This document shows, piece by piece, positions 1 through 6,719 of a DNA stretch of 19,512 bases. The position numbers and the translations under genes are program-made. This DNA is from JALOAD01 sp023228995 [NCBI: Candidatus Muiribacterium halophilum] (GTDB lineage Bacteria > Muiribacteriota > Muiribacteriia > Muiribacteriales), in contig JALOAD010000061.1 of the NCBI GenBank assembly GCA_023228995.1, positions 1 to 19,512 of the forward strand, given 5' to 3'. The notes beneath the pieces are model-generated. The model was given only the letters and a program-made list of their open reading frames with translations. It was not told the origin of the DNA and did no database searches. Positions within the stretch are counted from its first letter, which is position 1. Every line of letters starts with the position of its first letter.

Positions 1-14
1 TTGGTTTTAAGAAC

Positions 15-39
15 TTTATTATGAGTTTTTCATAATAAA
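15..39. repeat. Perfect AT-rich hairpin at the window edge
   Basis: TTTATTATGA (15-24) and TCATAATAAA (30-39) form a perfect 10-bp stem with a 5-nt loop. A second weaker stem follows: TTTTAGAAAATA (43-54) pairs with 61-73 with one bulged base. Neither has a convincing T-run on the plus strand. They may be the 3' end of an upstream transcript or structured leader DNA of the next gene. The role is not established. Confidence 0.5.
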
Positions 40-86
40 TAATTTTAGAAAATAACTTAATATTTTTCTAAAAAATCGATTAATAA

Positions 87-92
87 TATAAT
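87..92 (+). promoter_or_regulatory. Putative -10 box of the 106-2040 gene
   Basis: A perfect TATAAT lies 13 nt before the ATG at 106, implying a very short leader. GGGA (96-99) is a weak ribosome binding site 6 nt before that ATG. No good -35 hexamer is visible 16-18 nt upstream. In DNA this AT-rich, a TATAAT can occur by chance. Confidence 0.4.
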
Positions 93-105
93 ATTGGGAT
101 TTTAT

Positions 106-2040
106 ATGAATTTTTCAACAGCCTCCAATGGTCTACCTTATACTCCAGCGGATGGTGCAGAAGATTATTATATTTATAATCTTCTTGAACTTAATGGATT
201 AGGTGGACATTTAGCAAGAGTTATTATACCACAATCATCACCTATGGCAGGTTGGTTTGGTAGTAACATAGGTACGGTTGTTAAATTTTCAAATGTAGAA
301 GCAGCATTGAATGTTATACCAGAAATAAATGTAGGACCTATAACTGATATTAGTTCAATGTCTAAAGAATGGCAGACAAGTCATCCAGAATTTCCAACAT
401 GGTTTGAAAAACTTGATAATGTAATGTTTGCTGTTCCAATTAATGAAATTTCTGTAAGAGTCAAAAAAATTGCAGATATTCCTGAATTAAACATTCCTGA
501 TATTCTTAATTTTGGTGCAAGTCTTGCAGTTGTAAGTTATGATAATAATATTGTAACTAATCCTGCTGATATTGACTTTAATACAGCAGAGGATATTTAT
601 CTTGTTTCAGATAGAGCTGGAGATTGGAGAGTACAGGAAGGAATGAATAGATTACTTGTTTCAACAACATCAACTGATATAATGTCAATTATAGGATTTG
701 GTGGTTCAAAACAATTACTTTATACAACAACAAATAACAAAAAAATATGGTTATTAGATAATTCTTATGTTTCTGTAGCAGGTAATGTATTGGTAAATGG
801 CGTAGGATTTGTTGATAACAGTGGTTTTATGTATAAACTAATATCTAGATTAAAACCAAACCTATTTATAGCTGAAGAAATGCTTATTATTGATGATACA
901 AACAAAGTATTTTTAAATAGACAAAATGAGATAGTAGTTAGAAAAGAAGGAACAGGAAGTTTTGAAGATAGATTCCAGTTTGAGTATTATGATTGGGATA
1001 AACAACTTAAATTAACTTCTTTACATCATGGTCTTGGTACTACTAGTGATTATAAAGAAGCATGGACAGATTTAACACTATTTGATTTAAAACAAATTAC
1101 AAATTTCCCTGGCACCAGACCAACAACAGCTAATTACACAAAGAGATTGTGGTTTGGAAATTCAGAAATTACATTAGAAGCAAGAAGATGGAAAATTCCG
1201 TATAATACAAACGGTATGATATATGTTGAGATAATTGCAAAAACAACCACAACAACACCAGAACAGCTTTGGAAATTAGAACTTTCATTAGTAAATGAAA
1301 CAGATGCAATTCAAGGAATTGAATATATGTCTTACACAAAAGCGAGTGTAGATATAATTAACTTACCAGCAACCGAATGGAAACCAGTTGTATCAGTACA
1401 AGCAGGAACAACATTTAATCTATTTGGACAAGATCCAATAAAAATGACTTCTGTAACCGGTAAAATGAATGATGTTAACATAGAAGAAGCTGATAAAGTT
1501 AATTACTTAAATAATACTAAGATAAAAGATGGATATTTTGAAGTTTATTTTCCAGAAACAAATAATGACAATACAGCACTTGTAACAAGTGCAGCAAAAT
1601 TATACTTTGGATATATGCCAGCAAATGTAGAAAATTGCCATGAATTATGGCTCTCAGGAATAGACTGGAGATATAAAGATACAGCAATGGAATCAACCAT
1701 AGAATTTGAACAACTAGATTTTGACGGTTGGGATAATATTTCTATAAGTCTAATAAAAACACAATTTTTACCTTTAAACATCAACAATATAGTAAATTAT
1801 CATAATGAAACATTTCCAGAAGGAAATATAAAAGTAGATGTAAAGAAAACAGGAGAATACCTTTATACAACAATAGTAACAATATCAGGAACAGATTATG
1901 AAGATTACAATCCAATACCTTATACAAACAAATTCGAATTCAATTGGATTGTTGAAAACAATGTATGGAATATAAATTCACTAAAAGGACAAGAATTTGA
2001 AAGTGGTAATCTATTAAGAGAAGTTTTATATACAAAATAA
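106..2040 (+). CDS. Orphan protein of unknown function (644 aa)
   Basis: I do not recognise this protein. A TTG at 94 is in frame, but ATG 106 is the better start because it has GGGA 6 nt upstream and the preceding frame is closed by a stop at 58. There is no signal peptide and no transmembrane segment. The sequence is rich in Asn, Thr and aromatic residues with many short alternating beta-type stretches, as in extracellular or tail-fibre-like beta proteins, but no domain can be named. The mature-looking N-terminus (MNFSTASNGLPYTPADGAED) could mean loss of an upstream exported part, though the visible 93 bases upstream hold no remnant. Codons are A-ending (aga, gaa, aca, tta), unlike the T-ending ABC-F gene downstream. 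The gene stands alone and is closed by a strong terminator. Confidence 0.75.
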   Translation: MNFSTASNGLPYTPADGAEDYYIYNLLELNGLGGHLARVIIPQSSPMAGWFGSNIGTVVKFSNVEAALNVIPEINVGPITDISSMSKEWQTSHPEFPTWFEKLDNVMFAVPINEISVRVKKIADIPELNIPDILNFGASLAVVSYDNNIVTNPADIDFNTAEDIYLVSDRAGDWRVQEGMNRLLVSTTSTDIMSIIGFGGSKQLLYTTTNNKKIWLLDNSYVSVAGNVLVNGVGFVDNSGFMYKLISRLKPNLFIAEEMLIIDDTNKVFLNRQNEIVVRKEGTGSFEDRFQFEYYDWDKQLKLTSLHHGLGTTSDYKEAWTDLTLFDLKQITNFPGTRPTTANYTKRLWFGNSEITLEARRWKIPYNTNGMIYVEIIAKTTTTTPEQLWKLELSLVNETDAIQGIEYMSYTKASVDIINLPATEWKPVVSVQAGTTFNLFGQDPIKMTSVTGKMNDVNIEEADKVNYLNNTKIKDGYFEVYFPETNNDNTALVTSAAKLYFGYMPANVENCHELWLSGIDWRYKDTAMESTIEFEQLDFDGWDNISISLIKTQFLPLNINNIVNYHNETFPEGNIKVDVKKTGEYLYTTIVTISGTDYEDYNPIPYTNKFEFNWIVENNVWNINSLKGQEFESGNLLREVLYTK

Positions 2041-2064
2041 AAAACAGTATTTGTTAAAAAACTC

Positions 2065-2093
2065 AAAAGCCCTCTTCGGAGGGCTTTTTTTTT
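2065..2093 (+). terminator. Intrinsic terminator with UUCG tetraloop
   Basis: AAAAGCCCTC (2065-2074), loop TTCG, then GAGGGCTTTT (2079-2088) gives a 10-bp stem closed by the very stable C(UUCG)G tetraloop, running into nine T. It ends the 106-2040 transcription unit and isolates the RAYT element from it. Confidence 0.95.
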
Positions 2094-2123
2094 ACATATT
2101 TTTTTATGGTATATTGTGGTATA

Positions 2124-2158
2124 TTGGGGTCTATAAAGGGTAAATTGGTGTCTATAAA
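2124..2158 (+). repeat. 14-bp direct repeat pair at the RAYT left flank
   Basis: TTGGGGTCTATAAA (2124-2137) and TTGGTGTCTATAAA (2145-2158) differ at one base and are offset by 21 bp. Just upstream GGTATATTG is also duplicated (2108-2116 and 2118-2126). The first copy contains GGGGTC, the outer end of the REP terminal repeat, so this may be the altered left end of the RAYT element. Confidence 0.7.
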
Positions 2159-2176
2159 TGTTCAGTGAACATTTAT
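2154..2176. repeat. Palindrome ATAAATGTTC-AGT-GAACATTTAT
   Basis: Perfect 10-bp arms flank a 3-nt spacer. The core TGTTC-N3-GAACA recurs at 12906-12926 and, degenerate, at 12937-12957 beside the octamer array, so it is a dispersed motif rather than a chance hairpin. It lies between GGGGTC (2126-2131) and CTTCGGAATTCGA (2180-2192), which are nearly contiguous in the intact REP copy at 8570. It could be an inserted sequence or a regulator site. Confidence 0.75.
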
Positions 2177-2284
2177 TTACTTCGGAATTCGAGTTTTGAT
2201 ATTCGAATAAAAGATTATAAACCGTATATTCCTGATATTTTGTAATTTCCCTGATTTTGATTTTTTTATGAAATATTTTTATGT

Positions 2285-2290
2285 TATAAT
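2285..2290 (+). promoter_or_regulatory. -10 box of the RAYT gene, possible leaderless start
   Basis: TATAAT ends 6 nt before the ATG at 2297, so transcription would begin at or next to the start codon. No Shine-Dalgarno fits in the gap (TAATTT). This suggests leaderless translation or very weak expression, typical of a transposase kept low. A TTGATT at 2257-2262 is too far away (22-nt spacer) to be a normal -35. Confidence 0.5.
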
Positions 2291-2296
2291 TAATTT

Positions 2297-3253
2297 ATGG
2301 CTAGACAAATTAGAATTCAATTTCCTGGTGCTCATTATCATGTGATTGCCAGAGGTGAAAGAAAAGACCGTATTTTCAAAGATAATCATGATTTTAATAT
2401 TTTTATTCAAAAACTTCAGAATAATTTAATTAAATATAATATTAGATGTATTTCTTTTTGTCTTATGCCGAATCATTATCATTTGTATTTGGTTACTGAA
2501 GAAGCAAATTTGTCAAAAGCTATGCATCAGCTTAATTCTTCTTATACTAATTGGTACAAAAAAAAACATCAGATTACTGGTCATATTTTTCAGGGTAGAT
2601 ATAAAGCTATTCTTATTGATAAAGAAAATTATTCAAACGCTGTTATTGATTATATTCATTTGAATCCGGTCAAAAAATCTAAAAAAAAGAAGTGTTGGGA
2701 ATATTCATGGAGTAGTGCTGCTTATTATTGTGGAGAGTCTGATGCTTTTAGTTTTGTTGATACTTCTCTTGTTATGTCTGAAGAAAATTTAGAAAATAAA
2801 ATTAAATATAAACATTATATTGATAAAAAAAGAAATTTTAATTTACCTCATAGAGATATTTTTAAAGGTATTGCGCTTGGAAAAGATGATTTTAAAAATA
2901 AAGTTGATGAATACTTAAAAACAAGGGATATAAACATATATTTACCTTCTACAAGAATGACAAAAACAAGAAGTGCTGATAAGATTTTTGATATTTTGAG
3001 TTTATATTTTGATGTTAATAAAAGTGTGTTTACTGAAAAAAAGAATAAAAATTTCTATAGAAAACTATCAATTTATATTTTGAAAAAATTTACAAGATTG
3101 AAAAATATTGAGATTGGTGATATATATGGAGTATCACCAAGTACAATTTCAGATATTATAAGAAATTTTAAGGAAAATACTATGAATGATGACAAAATAA
3201 AAAATGATATTCGAAATATAGAAATCGAATTCCGAAGACCTGACCCCAAATGA
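2297..3253 (+). CDS. REP-associated tyrosine transposase (RAYT, IS200-like Y1 HUH family)
   Basis: A single-strand DNA transposase that in this family recognises and cleaves palindromic REP sequences. Residues 1-150 carry the Y1 fold: GAHYHVIARG at 11-20, the HUH metal motif in MPNHYHL (His60, His62), GHIFQGRYKA at 95-104 and the probable catalytic Tyr119 in DYIHLNPV. Residues about 226-291 resemble the helix-turn-helix domain IV of DnaA, an accessory domain seen in some RAYTs. At 318 aa it is long because of this domain, and it looks intact. The last residues, IEIEFRRPDPK, are encoded by the element's own right terminal repeat. The stop codon overlaps the next ATG (ATGA at 3250-3253). REP copies at 8570-8750 are likely substrates. 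The family call is firm; the DnaA-like call is from pattern memory. Confidence 0.93.
   Translation: MARQIRIQFPGAHYHVIARGERKDRIFKDNHDFNIFIQKLQNNLIKYNIRCISFCLMPNHYHLYLVTEEANLSKAMHQLNSSYTNWYKKKHQITGHIFQGRYKAILIDKENYSNAVIDYIHLNPVKKSKKKKCWEYSWSSAAYYCGESDAFSFVDTSLVMSEENLENKIKYKHYIDKKRNFNLPHRDIFKGIALGKDDFKNKVDEYLKTRDINIYLPSTRMTKTRSADKIFDILSLYFDVNKSVFTEKKNKNFYRKLSIYILKKFTRLKNIEIGDIYGVSPSTISDIIRNFKENTMNDDKIKNDIRNIEIEFRRPDPK
3222..3247 (-). repeat. REP terminal repeat inside the RAYT 3' end
   Basis: AATTCCGAAGACCTGACCCC and the preceding AAATCG match 8725-8750 and, inverted, 8570-8592. The repeat is translated as the RAYT C-terminus and ends two bases before the ABC-F ATG at 3250, so it occupies the place where a ribosome binding site would normally lie. 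Confidence 0.9.
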
Positions 3254-4857
3254 TTCATATTAACGGTTTAAAGAAGCAATTTGGTGATAAACTTCTTTTT
3301 GATGATCTTGATTTGCATATTAGACGTCGGGATAGGATTGCACTTATTGGAGACAATGGTACTGGTAAGACTACTCTTATGCGTATTATTTGCAAAGATG
3401 TTGGTTATGATTCTGGGAATCTTGCGATTTCTGGTGGTGTTAGAGTTGGTTATCTTCCTCAATTTCTTTTTGAAAAATATTCTATTGATGTTACTCTTTT
3501 TGAAGAAATGTCTTCGGTATTTGGCTGGATTCATGCTAAGGCTGATAAGCTTCGTGAACTTGAACATGAAATGGGTATTGTTGAGTGGGATTCTCCTGAT
3601 TATGACAAAATTATGACAAAATATGGTGATTTGCAGGAAGAACTTGAATGTCTTGGTTATTATGAGCTTGATGCTAGGATTAAAAGTATTCTTTTTGGTC
3701 TTGGTTTTTCTGAATCTGATCTTGATAAACTTTGTTGTGATTTTTCTGGTGGCTGGCAAATGAGGATTTCTTTGGCTAAGATTCTTGTTGACAGACCTGA
3801 AGTTATTTTACTTGACGAACCTACTAATCATCTTGATATTGAGGCTAGAAATTGGCTTGAGGATTTTATTAAAAATTATCCAGGTGCTGTAATTTTGGTG
3901 AGTCATGATAGATATTTTCTTGATGCGACTGTTAATAGAGTTGCTGAAATTTATGCCGGAAGACTAAAGGCTTATAAGGGTAATTATTCTTCTTTTGAAA
4001 TACAAAGAGAAGAGTATATTGAGAGTCTTCATAAAGGTGCTGAAGAATATGAGGATAAAGTCGAAAGAATTGAAAAATTTGTTAATAAATTTAGATATAA
4101 AGCTTCTAAAGCGACTCAGGTTCAGTCAAGGGTTAAAATGCTTGATAAAATGGATAAACCTGTAATTCCTCCTAAGCGTAAAAAGATTTCTTTTAAATTT
4201 CCACCTGCGGTTTCTAGTGGTAGAAAGGTTGTTGAGGTTAAAGAACTTGCCAAGCAATATGGAGATAATGTTGTTTTTATGGATGCTGAATTTACTGTTG
4301 AAAAAGGAGAGAGGGTTGCTGTTCTTGGTCCTAATGGTGGCGGTAAAACTACTCTTATAAAGATTATTGCTGGTATAATCAATCAGGATATTGGTGAAAT
4401 TTCTCTTGGACACAAGGTTATTCCTAATTATTATGCTCAGGAACCTGCCGAGGTTCTTGATCCTGAAAAAACTGTTTATGATGAATTATATAGAGAGGCT
4501 GATTTTTCTCAGGGTGGTGATTTGCGTAATATTCTTGGGGCTTTTTTGTTTTCTAATGATGATGTTTATAAAAAAGTAAATGTTTTGTCTGGTGGTGAGA
4601 GGTCAAGACTTGCTCTTGCGCGTATGCTTTTAAAAAAAGCTAACCTTTTAATTCTTGATGAACCCACTAATCATCTTGATCTTTATTCTAAAGATGTTTT
4701 GCTTGAAGCTTTAAAAAAATTTGAAGGAACGATTTTATTTGTTAGTCATGATAGATATTTTGTAGATGCTCTAGCAGATAGAATTATTTATATTAAAAAT
4801 CACGAAGTTTCCTATTATAAAGGTAGTTATGAGGAGTTTCTTAAATATAAAGTATAA
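3250..4857 (+). CDS. ABC-F family ribosome-associated ATPase
   Basis: A soluble twin-ATPase. Members of this family bind the ribosomal E site and adjust translation, and some protect against antibiotics. First cassette: Walker A GDNGTGKTT (34-42), signature FSGGWQMR (165-172), Walker B LLDEPTNHLD with Glu190. Second cassette: Walker A GPNGGGKTT (360-368), signature LSGGERSR (446-453), Walker B LILDEPTNHLD with Glu471. The charged linker, about 240-325, is the tRNA-interacting region of the family. There are no transmembrane segments. At 535 aa the length is typical, and there is no long C-terminal extension as in Uup. It is closest in feel to YdiF/YheS, but the subfamily is not assignable by eye. 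The ATG overlaps the RAYT stop; no Shine-Dalgarno or obvious promoter lies upstream, so translation may be coupled to the RAYT. Codons are strongly T-ending. Confidence 0.95.
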   Translation: MIHINGLKKQFGDKLLFDDLDLHIRRRDRIALIGDNGTGKTTLMRIICKDVGYDSGNLAISGGVRVGYLPQFLFEKYSIDVTLFEEMSSVFGWIHAKADKLRELEHEMGIVEWDSPDYDKIMTKYGDLQEELECLGYYELDARIKSILFGLGFSESDLDKLCCDFSGGWQMRISLAKILVDRPEVILLDEPTNHLDIEARNWLEDFIKNYPGAVILVSHDRYFLDATVNRVAEIYAGRLKAYKGNYSSFEIQREEYIESLHKGAEEYEDKVERIEKFVNKFRYKASKATQVQSRVKMLDKMDKPVIPPKRKKISFKFPPAVSSGRKVVEVKELAKQYGDNVVFMDAEFTVEKGERVAVLGPNGGGKTTLIKIIAGIINQDIGEISLGHKVIPNYYAQEPAEVLDPEKTVYDELYREADFSQGGDLRNILGAFLFSNDDVYKKVNVLSGGERSRLALARMLLKKANLLILDEPTNHLDLYSKDVLLEALKKFEGTILFVSHDRYFVDALADRIIYIKNHEVSYYKGSYEEFLKYKV

Positions 4858-4885
4858 AAATTATAAGGTTTTTTTTGTTTTTTTA

Positions 4886-4894
4886 TGGTATAAT
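4886..4894 (+). promoter_or_regulatory. Extended -10 promoter of the 4927 gene
   Basis: TGGTATAAT is a TGn-TATAAT extended -10 box, which can work with a poor -35. The predicted start near 4901 leaves a short leader with CAGGAG (4915-4920), 6 nt before ATG 4927. Confidence 0.65.
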
Positions 4895-4926
4895 AATAAT
4901 TAATTAAATTTAATCAGGAGTGTATT

Positions 4927-6516
4927 ATGAAAAAACATATATTGTTTATGCTTGTATTGACTTTGACTTTGCTTACTGCTTATGCGGTAAATGATAGAGT
5001 TTATTATATTGAATCTAAGTATAACAGTGATTCTCCAACTATGAATTTTGAACAGGTATGGAATACTGTTTCTGAACAAGAAAAATTATTTCTTACAAAA
5101 CATGTTGGTGAATCAGCTAAGAGTGGATTCCCTCCAAATCTTTCCGAAAGAATGAGACAGAGAGATTCTAATTCAGTTGAAGATGCTCAGTATTTATATA
5201 GTATGGCTGAATTTATCGATTGTTTTCCTGAAGAAGCTCCAAGAGGTCCGATTGGAGATTTTTTTATAAAAAAAGGTATGCAACTTCTTGAAAAAATGGA
5301 TAAAAACATGCTTTTAAGAGTTGATCCTAAGATATTTAATATTTATCACAAATTAGCTTCCTTTAGTCTGTTTGATAAATTCAAAGAAGAGTGGAGCGAT
5401 GATTTACCTGCATTTATACCTGAAAAATTCGATATTATTAAGGATTTTAATTTTTATGAAGAAAGTTCAAAACTTAATATGACAGGTTTTCCTGTGACTA
5501 AATTCAGTAAAATCTTTAGCTATGGTGGTAGAGAATTTGGTCCTTATACCTATGTTATTGATTATCCTGATTATACAAAATTTAATTCCAAAAAACTTGC
5601 ACAGGTTTTGAATCAGCTTTCAAATCATGATTCAAAAGGAAAGGTTTACAGTAAAGTTAATTTAAAACTTGGTGAAGATATATTTAATGTTGCATCTGGT
5701 GAGGAATTTGTTCAAGCATTATATGATCACCCAGATTATGATGTAATTGTATATGAAGCAAGAGCTTTAGTTTCTTTTGGAGGAATGGTAATTAAAAATG
5801 GTGATTCACTTACTTCAATTGAACTTCCTTTTTATGTAAAGACTCGTTTTGAAGATGAAAATTTATATGTTCCTATGAATCATAGTGAGCATCTTATTTG
5901 TGTTTATAAAAAAGGTGATAGTGTTCCACTTGCTGTTGCTGAATGGTATATGGCTATGGGTCCTGACAAAAATAATAGACAGGGTGCTTATTTTGAAGAA
6001 GCTCTTGTTGGCGGTGCATATTGGACTGGTTATAAAGTAACTCATATTTATAACAAAATTGAAAATATCAAAAAATTTATTACTTTGACTACTTCTTTTC
6101 AGAGATTTGTTAATTATGTTCAAAAAGCTTATAATTTCCCTGATTTAGGTTATGGAATGTTAGCAGTTTGTAATGATTCAACAGCAATTATTGAAGTTGC
6201 TCTTTCAGGTCAATCTGCTTTTAATTCAGTTCCTAATTTGAGGGCTGTAAAATTTGATTTTTTATATAAGAATTTCATGGGAAATGTAAAAAACGGTCTT
6301 AAATATAATTCAAAAGGTTATCTTAATGTCGTTTCTGATACATATGCAGATGTTTATCCTATAAATAGAGCTGATTATGTTAAAAGACTTACAATGAGTA
6401 TTCCATTTAGATTCACAGATAGACTTGGTGATTTTAAGATTTCAGGAGTATTTGAAAAACTTGGTCAGATTGATAATTCATATATGAAGTATCTTGATTA
6501 TACTTATCAAGATTAG
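4927..6516 (+). CDS. Exported protein of unknown function (529 aa)
   Basis: I do not recognise a family. The N-terminus is a clean signal peptide: MKK, a hydrophobic core (residues 5-17) and a probable signal peptidase I site after AYA (18-20). No lipobox cysteine and no further membrane helices are seen, so the mature protein should be periplasmic, outer-membrane associated or secreted. The first part (about 30-190) looks alpha-helical and charged. The later part (about 260-510) has more beta-type stretches with many Gly, Tyr and Phe, possibly a compact enzyme-like or binding domain, but no motif can be named. ATG 4927 has CAGGAG 6 nt upstream. The gene has its own extended -10 promoter and its own terminator, so it is monocistronic. 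Confidence 0.85.
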   Translation: MKKHILFMLVLTLTLLTAYAVNDRVYYIESKYNSDSPTMNFEQVWNTVSEQEKLFLTKHVGESAKSGFPPNLSERMRQRDSNSVEDAQYLYSMAEFIDCFPEEAPRGPIGDFFIKKGMQLLEKMDKNMLLRVDPKIFNIYHKLASFSLFDKFKEEWSDDLPAFIPEKFDIIKDFNFYEESSKLNMTGFPVTKFSKIFSYGGREFGPYTYVIDYPDYTKFNSKKLAQVLNQLSNHDSKGKVYSKVNLKLGEDIFNVASGEEFVQALYDHPDYDVIVYEARALVSFGGMVIKNGDSLTSIELPFYVKTRFEDENLYVPMNHSEHLICVYKKGDSVPLAVAEWYMAMGPDKNNRQGAYFEEALVGGAYWTGYKVTHIYNKIENIKKFITLTTSFQRFVNYVQKAYNFPDLGYGMLAVCNDSTAIIEVALSGQSAFNSVPNLRAVKFDFLYKNFMGNVKNGLKYNSKGYLNVVSDTYADVYPINRADYVKRLTMSIPFRFTDRLGDFKISGVFEKLGQIDNSYMKYLDYTYQD

Positions 6517-6565
6517 TGAGTATATTTTTATTGAAGAATGGGTAAATTTTACACATTGAAATTTC

Positions 6566-6602
6566 AAGAAATCAATAATTAATTTATTGATTTCTTTTTT
6601 TT
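6566..6602 (+). terminator. Intrinsic terminator after the 4927 gene
   Basis: AAGAAATCAATAA (6566-6578) pairs perfectly over 13 bp with 6584-6596 across a 5-nt loop, then enters a T-run to 6602. The stem is AT-rich but long, and suits termination of the 4927-6516 gene 50 nt after its stop. Confidence 0.85.
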
Positions 6603-6654
6603 ATCTGTATTAATGTTAATTTGAAGGATTTTTTTAATAAATTTAAAAATTTTA

Positions 6655-6684
6655 TTCAAATAATGGTATGGTTTTTGCTATAAT
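6655..6684 (+). promoter_or_regulatory. htpG promoter region, overlapping sigma-70 and sigma-54-like elements
   Basis: TATAAT (6679-6684) with TTCAAA (6655-6660) at an 18-nt spacing is a plausible vegetative promoter. The overlapping TGGTATGGTTTTTGCT (6664-6679) keeps the GG and GC of a sigma-54 -24/-12 element at the exact consensus spacing. No CIRCE operator (TTAGCACTC with its inverted partner) is present. The -10 box is the safer reading. Confidence 0.55.
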
Positions 6685-6719
6685 AAGCTAAATTAAAATA
6701 TTTTCAGGAGGTTTTTTTA

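Larger units (their letters stand above)
2126..3247 (+). mobile_element. RAYT element with REP-type ends
   Basis: The right end (3225-3247) is identical over 23 bp to the REPIN copy at 8728-8750 and, inverted, to 8570-8592. The left end keeps GGGGTC (2126-2131) and CTTCGGAATTCGA (2180-2192), separated by about 48 bp instead of AGGT. A following hairpin, ATTCGA (2187-2192) with TCGAAT (2203-2208), mirrors the REPIN left half. The only gene inside is the transposase at 2297-3253. Boundaries are inferred from shared repeats, and no target-site duplication is visible. Confidence 0.65.

Noticed and set aside
94-105. TTG at 94 as start of the first gene
   Set aside because: ATG 106 has GGGA at good spacing, and the TTG falls immediately after the -10 box, before the expected transcription start.
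2257-2262. TTGATT as -35 of the RAYT promoter
   Set aside because: The spacer to TATAAT is 22 nt, beyond the usual 16-18.
3268-3759. 163-aa minus-strand open frame inside the ABC-F gene
   Set aside because: Antisense shadow of an AT-rich coding region, full of Ile, Lys, Thr and Asn with no ribosome site.
6600-6719. CIRCE/HrcA operator upstream of htpG
   Set aside because: TTAGCACTC-N9-GAGTGCTAA is absent; only a loose ATTTGAA...TTCAAAT inverted pair is present.
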